Assembly (NCBI GenBank): GCA_034437795.1
Contig: DAOTTI010000270.1
Coordinates: 1 to 24,819, forward strand
Length of the DNA: 24,819 nucleotides
DNA from: DAOTTI01 sp034437795
GTDB taxonomy: Bacteria; Chloroflexota; UBA11872; UBA12225
Direction: 5' to 3'
Shown: one piece after another, positions 13,178-18,582 of the stretch
Layout of the letters: every line of letters starts with the position of its first letter
Numbering within the stretch: position 1 is the first letter of the stretch
Program-made: the position numbers and the translations under genes
Notes under the pieces: generated by a model
Told to the model about the DNA's origin: nothing
Databases searched by the model: none
The model's input: the letters and a program-made list of their open reading frames with translations, nothing else

Positions 13178-13840
13178 ATGGACGTATACCGCCCCTATCC
13201 GGCTCAGCAGCCAGCCGACCATGACGAAGAGGAAGCGCTCACGGAGCCCGCACGCCGGCCGGCCACCCCCGAGGGGCCACTGCCCGCCACCGTCGTCGCC
13301 GGCCCGTCGACCGACGCTGAGGTGCCGCCCCGCGCCGCCCAGCCGCGCCAGGAGCGCCCGCTCCCAGATCTGGAGCACCCCGGCGGCCACCTTCACGGCG
13401 TGGTCGCGCGTCTGAACCGGCCCCGCCGGTTCGGCTTCTTACGCGCCGACGACGGCGTGGAGGTCTTCTTTCACGCCTCCGCTCTCTCGACCGGCCCAGG
13501 GAGCTTTGATCGCCTGCGCCCGGGCCAGGAGGTCGAGTTCGACTGCCACCAGGACGAGCAGGGCCGTGGCCTGGCCGCCTCGCTCGTCACCATCATTGGG
13601 GAGCTGCCGGAGCCGCAGCGCCCGCAGAAGCAGCGCCAGGCGGAGCGCGCCCGCGCGGCGCGAGCCCAGGCCACCGGCTGGCACGTGGAGGTGCTGCAGG
13701 ACCGGCAGGGTGAGACCGTGCAGGCGCAGCTGGAACGCCTGCTCAACGAGCGCGGGATCAAGCCGGGGAACTTCACCTTCAACCTGACGGAGACCGATGA
13801 GGGCGTGGAGTGCTGGGTGGCCTACTACGTCGGCAGCTAA
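13178..13840 (+). CDS. Cold-shock-domain protein with disordered N-terminus and unrecognised C-terminal domain
   Basis: 220 residues, three times a normal CspA. Residues 1-70 are rich in Pro/Ala/Glu and predicted disordered. A cold-shock domain spans about 72-140 (HGVVARLNRPRRFGFLRADDG and on), with RNP1-like RFGFL (84-88) and RNP2-like VEVFFHAS (94-101), so it should bind single-stranded RNA or DNA. Next is a charged stretch, PQKQRQAERARAARAQ (149-164), possibly helical. The last 50 residues (WHVEVLQDRQGETVQAQLERLL to CWVAYYVGS) look like a compact alpha/beta domain I do not recognise. ATG 13178 has GAGGA at a long 12-base spacing. The 5' leader is long and carries a tandem duplication. A hairpin follows at 13946. 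Confidence 0.75.
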   Translation: MDVYRPYPAQQPADHDEEEALTEPARRPATPEGPLPATVVAGPSTDAEVPPRAAQPRQERPLPDLEHPGGHLHGVVARLNRPRRFGFLRADDGVEVFFHASALSTGPGSFDRLRPGQEVEFDCHQDEQGRGLAASLVTIIGELPEPQRPQKQRQAERARAARAQATGWHVEVLQDRQGETVQAQLERLLNERGIKPGNFTFNLTETDEGVECWVAYYVGS

Positions 13841-13945
13841 CCGCCTCCATGGCCCGCGCTGGCGCATTGAACGGCACAGGTAACTTCCCCGCCTGTCACT
13901 CGTGGAGGTGACGCCGGGGGCGCGGTTCTCGTCAGGGAAGGCTGA

Positions 13946-13980
13946 GCCGTGGCCGGCACGCGCGCCGCGCCGGCCACGGC
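13946..13980 (+). terminator. 12-bp GC hairpin after the cold-shock-domain gene
   Basis: Perfect stem GCCGTGGCCGGC (13946-13957) / GCCGGCCACGGC (13969-13980), 11-base loop, 105 bases after the stop. No T-tract; it may act as a terminator or RNA 3'-end stabiliser. Confidence 0.55.
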
Positions 13981-14022
13981 ACCCCTGTGCGGGACGACGA
14001 GCCCGGCTTACTTATGAGCGGG

Positions 14023-14097
14023 GCCCTCACCCTGGCCCTCTCCCTATGGGAGAGGGGACTTAGGAGCCCTCACCCTGGCCCTCTCCCTATGGGAGAG
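14023..14097. repeat. Tandem pair of type A palindromic repeats
   Basis: Two identical 32-base copies (14023-14054 and 14066-14097) separated by 11 bases. Each has the CCCTCACCCT lead-in and the hairpin CTCTCCC-tat-GGGAGAG. They lie between convergent genes. Confidence 0.8.
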
Positions 14098-14145
14098 TGA
14101 AGTCCTTCCTGGGTGTGGATCATCGGTGCTAGCGGCCGGTGAGGC

Positions 14146-14511
14146 TCAGCGCGCCTGGGACCGGCCGCCTTCCGTCAGGCCTGCCTGCCAGGTGAAGCGC
14201 CGCCCATCGCTATCCGCCGGGATGGCTGGCACGGTCTGGCCATCGCGGAAGAAGAGCACGCAGATCGATCCGTCCGAGTTGACCATGGCGCTGGCAGTCG
14301 TTCCGTCTGAGTACCAGGCCACGACGCCTCGCCCGCCCTCGCCGGTTCGCGCCGGCCGGCTGCGTACCAGGCGCACGCCGTCCGGGGGCTCGACCATCCA
14401 CAGCGCGTCCTCGGCCGGGGCCGGCGCCTCGCACGCCTCCCCCGTGTCCGCGCGTGCGTGCCCGTGCCGATCGCGCCATTGCACGACGCGGCGTAGCCAG
14501 GTAATCACCAT
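14146..14511 (-). CDS. Hypothetical protein
   Basis: 121 residues from ATG 14511. The middle and end, 'DALWMVEPPDGVRLVRSRPARTGEGG' and 'GVVAWYSDGTTASAMVNSDGSICVLFFRDGQTVPAI', look like an antiparallel beta-sheet domain with repeated xxDG turns; the N-terminus (VITWLRRVVQWRDRHGHA) is a basic amphipathic helix. I do not recognise a family. A TAGCAT box (14522-14517) stands 5 bases before the ATG, fitting a leaderless start, and supports 14511 over the longer open frame to 14919, whose extra part is proline/arginine noise over repeats. It converges on the cold-shock-domain gene. Confidence 0.5.
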   Translation of the reverse strand: MVITWLRRVVQWRDRHGHARADTGEACEAPAPAEDALWMVEPPDGVRLVRSRPARTGEGGRGVVAWYSDGTTASAMVNSDGSICVLFFRDGQTVPAIPADSDGRRFTWQAGLTEGGRSQAR

Positions 14512-14710
14512 CCCGCATGCTAGCATGGCCGGCCGTGCGGCTCGGCCAGGGCGCACGGCAGTGATATCTCTCCTCTCCCCGTGGCCGGGATCTGGGCGTA
14601 CCCAACAGGTGCGGAAGCGCCAGGTCGCGGCCGGCGTCCCGCTCTCCCCGTCGGAGACGAGGCGGCGGGGCCAAGTCGCACGGTGGGGCGGTGTGGGACA
14701 GGGGTGCGGT

Positions 14711-14790
14711 GCGGCCGCGACTGAAGGGGTGAGGTCCGTCCTCCCGGCGCGGCCCCGGCCGCAGGGGGTGAGATCCGTCGTCTCCAGCAA
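14711..14790 (-). repeat. Two adjacent type B repeats
   Basis: On the plus strand, GGGGTGAGGTCCGTC (14726-14740) and GGGGTGAGATCCGTC (about 14765-14779) are near-identical, each followed by a CTCC-type tail. On the minus strand, the first copy and its flank read ACCTCACCCCTTCAGTCGCG, closely matching 676 and 18514. Confidence 0.45.
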
Positions 14791-14837
14791 CGCGGCGGGG
14801 GAGGGCGGACGTCTCAATAACCATCCGGCCGGCCACG

Positions 14838-14843
14838 TAGACT
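14838..14843 (+). promoter_or_regulatory. -10 box (TAGACT) of the polytopic membrane protein gene
   Basis: TAGACT lies 30 bases before ATG 14874 with AAGGAAG between them, so this transcript would have a short leader. Confidence 0.45.
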
Positions 14844-14873
14844 GTAAGCGGAAGGAAGAAGGCGCGCCTGCTA

Positions 14874-15782
14874 ATGGCCGTGGACGGACGCTGGCTGCTC
14901 CCGTTGCTCGCTGCCGCACTGTGCGCGGTATTTGCCAGCCTGCTGCTGGGGCAGTGGTGGTCGCGCCGCCGCCCGTACCAGGTGATCTGGGCGGCGGGGC
15001 TGCTCTTCTACGGGCTGGCGGCTGGCGCCGATGCCGTCGGCCAGCTCTACGGCTGGAGCGAGGCGACCTATCGCGTCTGGTACCTGTTCGGGGCCATGGC
15101 TACGGCGGCCTGGCTGGGGCTGGGGGAGCTGTATCTGATCCGGACCCCGGCCTTTGGCGAGCTGGTGGCCCTGGGGGTGTTCGCCGGGTCGATCCCGGCC
15201 CTGATCCGAGGCGGCCGGCTGCTGGCGGCTCATGAGGACGTGCTGGCCCAGCCGGCCATCGCCATCGGTGTGGCGGGGATCGCCGCCGCCGGCGTGCTGG
15301 CCCTGGTCTCCTGGGAGCGGCCGGAGTGGTTCGGCCACGCAGGGCTGGCGCTGCTGGTGGCCGGCACGCTCTACGGCGCGGCCCGCGTCTTCTCAGCGCC
15401 GGTCGACGCCGCGCAGATGCTGGACCCGGCGACAGGCGTTCCCTGGGGCAATGCCTTGCCCGACAGCGTGCGCCTGCTGACGCCGCTCTTCAACATCGGG
15501 GGCTCGCTGGCGCTGCTGTTCGGAGCGGGCTACAGCGCCTGGAGCTACTGGCGGCGCCGCGCCTCGCGCCGGCGCTTGATCAGCACCGGCCTGATCGCCC
15601 TGGGCGCGTTTGCCCCCAGCCTGACCAGCACCCTGAACCGGTTTGGCATCACGGGCGCCTTCTACTGGGGCGAGCTGCTGGGCGTCCTGCTGCTCTTTAG
15701 CGGGTTTCTGGCCAGCACGGAGGCAGCGGCGGGGCGAGCGCCGTCGCGTCTACGCGGGCTGGTCTCCCGCCCGCTCCATTGA
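14874..15782 (+). CDS. Polytopic membrane protein of unknown function
   Basis: 302 residues with seven to nine hydrophobic segments, roughly at 7-27, 38-58, 66-84, 92-112, 126-147, 155-174, 200-222, 236-256 and 262-284. Notable loops are 'QWWSRRRPYQVIWAAG', a basic patch 'WRRRASRRRLIST' (probably cytoplasmic) and 'GWSEATYRVWYLFG'. No transporter signature, heme ligand pattern or catalytic motif is obvious; I cannot name the family. AAGGAAG and a TAGACT box precede ATG 14874. Its 3' end overlaps the convergent gene at 15750-16028 by 33 bases. Confidence 0.7.
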   Translation: MAVDGRWLLPLLAAALCAVFASLLLGQWWSRRRPYQVIWAAGLLFYGLAAGADAVGQLYGWSEATYRVWYLFGAMATAAWLGLGELYLIRTPAFGELVALGVFAGSIPALIRGGRLLAAHEDVLAQPAIAIGVAGIAAAGVLALVSWERPEWFGHAGLALLVAGTLYGAARVFSAPVDAAQMLDPATGVPWGNALPDSVRLLTPLFNIGGSLALLFGAGYSAWSYWRRRASRRRLISTGLIALGAFAPSLTSTLNRFGITGAFYWGELLGVLLLFSGFLASTEAAAGRAPSRLRGLVSRPLH

Positions 15783-16028
15783 CTCGCGCAGGCGCTGGAC
15801 GATGCCGGCGCCCATCGAGCGGTACGGGTGCCCTTTGGTCGCTTGCAAGCGCGGCAGCCCATCTTCCTGGACCTCGACGAGCTGCCACCAGTCGAGCCAC
15901 GGGTTGCGCTCGATCTTCTCGGCAATGAACCGGCGCGCGTCCTCCTCCGTGTCGAACGCCCCGCAGTAGTCGTTCAGCCCGCCGGCAGGATAGAAGCTCT
16001 CCCCGGCAAAGACGAGCCAGCGCGTCAC
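15750..16028 (-). CDS. Small conserved-looking protein (LVFAGExFYPAGG type)
   Basis: 92 residues from GTG 16028, which has AAGGAGGGAG about eight bases upstream, one of the best ribosome-binding sites in the window. The N-terminus 'TRWLVFAGESFYPAGGLNDYCGAFDTEEDARRFIAEKI' and 'DWWQLVEVQEDGL' form a beta-alpha-beta-type module. In my memory similar YLVFAGxxYYPxGGxxDF proteins are encoded by phages and diverse bacteria, without known function. The C-terminal 30 residues (TKGHPYRSMGAGIVQRLRESMERAG) look helical and are less typical. The 3' end overlaps the membrane protein gene by 33 bases. Confidence 0.7.
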   Translation of the reverse strand: MTRWLVFAGESFYPAGGLNDYCGAFDTEEDARRFIAEKIERNPWLDWWQLVEVQEDGLPRLQATKGHPYRSMGAGIVQRLRESMERAGDQPA

Positions 16029-16219
16029 ACGTGTTCTCCCTCCTTGCTCGCCGCCGGCCCGCCTCAGGCGCACGCGGCGGCGTGCCTCCCAAGAGGATTA
16101 TGCACCGGTGGCGCGCGGCCAGCTTTCCGATCTGCAGTCCTTGCCGGCGCCCGAGCCATCTGCACCGGCGGCCGATGGCGCGCGGCCGGCGCGGAGCGCG
16201 GCTCCCAGGCTCGCCCGGA

Positions 16220-16282
16220 ACCCGCCGTCTCCCTCGCCTCGCACCCTGCACCTTGAACGTTGAACCTTCAACCCTGAACTTC
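16220..16282 (-). repeat. Heptamer tandem repeat directly after the ABC permease stop
   Basis: On the minus strand, two bases after the TAG at 16285-16287, the sequence runs with a 7-base period: GTTCAGG, GTTGAAG, GTTCAAC, GTTCAAG, GTGCAGG, GTGCGAG, then decays. The consensus is close to GTTCAAG. On the plus strand the clearest units are GAACGTT, GAACCTT, CAACCCT and GAACTTC (16255-16282). The left border is approximate. Confidence 0.65.
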
Positions 16283-16284
16283 GT

Positions 16285-17136
16285 CTATCCGCTGCGCTTG
16301 AGGCGGCCGGTGCGCTTGGCGAAGCGCTCGGCGACAGCGAAGGCGGCAATGCTGGACGGCACCAGGACCATGCCCATCAGGGCCAGGATCATGAGCTCGG
16401 TGGAGACCGCCTGGAGCCGCCCGCCATCAATGACGGCGGTGCGCACCCCTTGCAGGACGTAGGTCATCGGCGAGAAGGGCGAGACGATGCGCAGCCACCA
16501 GGGCAGGACGTCGGTGGGATAGTAGACGCCGGAGACCAGGAGCAGGCTGGAGTTCATGACGAACGTCATCTGGGCGCCCCGCTCGGTGAACAGGAGGGGC
16601 AGGATGGCTACGAAGATGGCCAGGCCGATCACGCTCACGGTGCCGGTGGCGATCACCGCTCCGGCCGCCAGCAGGTTGGCGCGGGAGAGATCGACGCCGA
16701 AGATGAGCACGACCACGACGAAGACGATGGCCGCCCGCAGCGCGCCGTGCGTGACGGCGTACAGGCAGCTCCCCACCAGATGCACGACGCGCGAGACCGG
16801 CGCCATGAGGGTGTATTCGATGGTCCCTTCCCAGCGCTCCCAGGTGATCGTCTCGGCGATGTTGCTGAAGACGTCGGAGAGGTAGTTCCAGAGCATGGTG
16901 CCGATCAGCAGGTAGAGGAGCAGGCTGCTGGTGTCTACCGGCTGGCCGGTGATGCGCTCGGTGGCGGTGGCGATGAACAGGACCGCGAGGCCATTCACCA
17001 GAGCGTAGACTAGCCAGACCACCTCCCAGCCCAGGTAGCGGCGGGTCAGGTTCCAGTTCCGCTCGAAGAAGGCATACCCGGCGTTAACCTGGCGGCCGAG
17101 GGCGCGCCCGATCGTTGGTCCAGGGCCGGCAATCAC
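16285..17136 (-). CDS. ABC-2 type transporter permease
   Basis: 283 residues. Six hydrophobic segments in the ABC-2 pattern: 'EVVWLVYALVNGLAVLFIATAT', 'LLLYLLIGTMLWNYL', 'VTHGALRAAIVFVVVVLIFG', 'LLAAGAVIATGTVSVIGLAIFVAILPLLF', 'TFVMNSSLLLVSGVYYP', and 'MILALMGMVLVPSSIAAFAVA'. The cytoplasmic 'FSNIAETITWERWEGTIEYTLMAPVSR' loop is typical of this family (EG-LE/TLxxP region). It would form a membrane pore with the ATPase encoded 52 bases upstream; the exported substrate is unknown. The GTG at 17136 follows a GAGG. A heptamer array starts two bases after its stop. Confidence 0.88.
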   Translation of the reverse strand: MIAGPGPTIGRALGRQVNAGYAFFERNWNLTRRYLGWEVVWLVYALVNGLAVLFIATATERITGQPVDTSSLLLYLLIGTMLWNYLSDVFSNIAETITWERWEGTIEYTLMAPVSRVVHLVGSCLYAVTHGALRAAIVFVVVVLIFGVDLSRANLLAAGAVIATGTVSVIGLAIFVAILPLLFTERGAQMTFVMNSSLLLVSGVYYPTDVLPWWLRIVSPFSPMTYVLQGVRTAVIDGGRLQAVSTELMILALMGMVLVPSSIAAFAVAERFAKRTGRLKRSG

Positions 17137-17188
17137 GGTGCACCTCGCTTTCGGGGGTGAGGCGTTGGCGACTGACCTGATGACGCGA

Positions 17189-18136
17189 TCAGACTTCGGC
17201 CGTGATCTCGCCGGTGACCTCGTCGACCACCAGGCCGGTCAGATGCATGAACACGTCTTCCAGCGTCGGCGCGCGGTCATGCGCGTCGCCGGCGGAAGGG
17301 AGGGCCGCCTTGAGCCCGGCGGGGGTGTCCAGGGCGATGATCTTCCCCCGGTTCAGGACGGCGATCCGGTCGCAGAGGCGCTCGGCCTCGTCCATATCGT
17401 GGGTGGTGAGCAGCACGGTCGTTCCGTAGCGCTGGCGCACCTCCAAGATGAAGGCCTGCACGTCCCGCTTGGAGCGAGGATCGAGGCCGGTGGTCGGCTC
17501 GTCCAGGAGCAGCAAGGCCGGCAGGCTGAGGAAGGCGCGGGCGATGGCCACCTTCTGCTGCATGCCCCGTGACATGGCCTCCATCGGGGCGTAGGCCGCC
17601 TTGCGGTCGATGCCCAGGCGGGCGAGGATTGCCAAGGCCTGGCGCTGCGCCGCGGTGGTGTCGAGATCGTACAGGCGGGCGGCGTAGATCAGGTTCTCCA
17701 TCGGGCTCAGCTTCTTGAAGAAGGCAGCATCGACGCTGACGCGATTGATCAGGCGCTTCACCGCCTGCTCGTGGCGGCGCGTGTCAAGACCGAAGACCTC
17801 GACGGCGCCCCGATCGGGGATGAGGAGCGTGGAGACGACGCGGATCAGGGTGGACTTGCCCGAGCCGTTGGCGCCGAGCACGCCGAAGATCTCGCCGCGC
17901 TGCACCTCGAACGAGACGTCGTCGACGGCCACGACGGGCCGGGCCCCGTCCGCGGACGGCGGGCGGCGCCGGCCGGCCCACCAGCGGCGGCCGGCCGCGC
18001 CATCACGGCCGAAGCGCTTGGTAACGCCCCGCACGCGGAGCGCCGGCGAGGCCGGCACGCCGGGAGCGACGGCGGCGATGGGCTCAGGCAGGCCAAGGTC
18101 AGTGAGGCCAACCGATGGAGTAGCGAGCGCAGTCAC
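17189..18136 (-). CDS. ABC transporter ATP-binding protein
   Basis: 315 residues, the energising subunit for the adjacent ABC-2 permease. Walker A GANGSGKST (88-96), signature MSRGMQQK (188-195), Walker B LLLLDEP (208-214), D-loop TGLD and H-loop TTHDMDEAE are intact. The region where the Q-loop glutamine is expected reads RVSVDAAFFKKLSPMENL, with Val135 in its place; the signature is SRGMQ, not LSGGQ. A basic insert (GRDGAAGRRWWAGRRRP and on, about 43-66) lies in the N-terminal lobe before VVAVDDVSFEV. GTG 18136 has AAAGGTGA about eight bases upstream. A 30-residue extension precedes the first strand (LRVRGVTKRFG). Confidence 0.9.
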   Translation of the reverse strand: MTALATPSVGLTDLGLPEPIAAVAPGVPASPALRVRGVTKRFGRDGAAGRRWWAGRRRPPSADGARPVVAVDDVSFEVQRGEIFGVLGANGSGKSTLIRVVSTLLIPDRGAVEVFGLDTRRHEQAVKRLINRVSVDAAFFKKLSPMENLIYAARLYDLDTTAAQRQALAILARLGIDRKAAYAPMEAMSRGMQQKVAIARAFLSLPALLLLDEPTTGLDPRSKRDVQAFILEVRQRYGTTVLLTTHDMDEAERLCDRIAVLNRGKIIALDTPAGLKAALPSAGDAHDRAPTLEDVFMHLTGLVVDEVTGEITAEV

Positions 18137-18489
18137 GAGAGTTCACCTTTCGGGGAGCGGTGCACGCGAGCAGAGACGAAATGGAGGGAGGGACGACGAA
18201 CCGTGGCGGCAGCGACAGGGCGGCCGGTGCCGCGGTGGCCCTGAAGAAGGGGAGGCGCTCGCGCGACGCGCCGCGAGGCGCGGCAGAGCTAACGGAGCGG
18301 CATCCCGACCCGGGGGCGGGCGGCAAAGGCACGGCGGCGCGCGGTGGCGCCCGCATTGCCGCTAGCGATGCGCACTAGCATTCCGGCCCCCTTGTGTCGA
18401 GATACATGGCAAGTGACGAGTGCTCTTGGATGAGTGCTCTTGATTGTAGACGCGCGGGCCGGTTTCGTCAAACGCGCGGGGTGGCTCGC

Positions 18490-18495
18490 TACACT
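18490..18495 (+). promoter_or_regulatory. Candidate -10 box (TACACT) of the alpha-mannosidase gene
   Basis: TACACT about 88 bases before ATG 18583. It is preceded by two ACGCGCGGG direct repeats 22 bases apart, about two helical turns, which could be activator or repressor half-sites. AAGGA at 18571-18575 serves translation. Confidence 0.4.
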
Positions 18496-18512
18496 CCGCG
18501 GCGGCCGCTACG

Positions 18513-18546
18513 GACCTCACCCCTTTCGGCCGCGGTCCCGCCCTGA
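18513..18546 (+). repeat. Dispersed repeat, type B
   Basis: GACCTCACCCCTTTCGGCCG then CGGTCCCGCCC, closely related to the copies at 676 and (minus strand) 14711-14740. It lies within the expected leader of the alpha-mannosidase mRNA. Confidence 0.4.
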
Positions 18547-18582
18547 GGCTATCCGGAACGGCGGCAGAGTAAGGAACAGGCG

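Larger units (their letters stand above)
13841..14145. other. Convergent gap with one strong hairpin and a tandem pair of type A repeats
   Basis: No gene seen. The gap holds the 13946-13980 hairpin and the repeats at 14023-14097, described separately. Confidence 0.5.
14512..14873. other. Divergent gap with two adjacent type B repeats
   Basis: About 360 bases, no gene supported. Contains the minus-strand TAGCAT box (14522-14517), two type B repeat copies (about 14711-14790) and the plus-strand TAGACT box (14838-14843). Confidence 0.45.
18137..18582. other. Divergent gap between ABC ATPase and alpha-mannosidase
   Basis: About 446 bases with no supported gene. Elements seen are a minus-strand TACAAT (about 18449-18444) that could drive the ABC operon with a long leader, a direct repeat GAGTGCTCTTG (18418-18428 and 18433-18443), a direct repeat ACGCGCGGG (18450-18458 and 18472-18480, 22 bases apart), TACACT (18490-18495) and a type B repeat at about 18514. 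Confidence 0.4.

Noticed and set aside
12833..13396. N-terminal extension of the class III aminotransferase
   Set aside because: It crosses the divergent promoter region and overlaps the cold-shock-domain gene; ATG 12832 has AAGGAG.
14023..14097. Possible CRISPR array
   Set aside because: There are only two repeats with an 11-base spacer, the element also occurs singly in other gaps, and there are no cas genes.
14512..14919. Upstream extension of the 14146-14511 protein
   Set aside because: It covers type B repeats and is Pro/Arg-rich. A -10-like box stands right before ATG 14511, which is a better start.
18289..18471. 60-codon minus-strand frame upstream of the ABC ATPase
   Set aside because: No ribosome-binding site, an odd composition and no recognisable motif; more likely part of a leader region.
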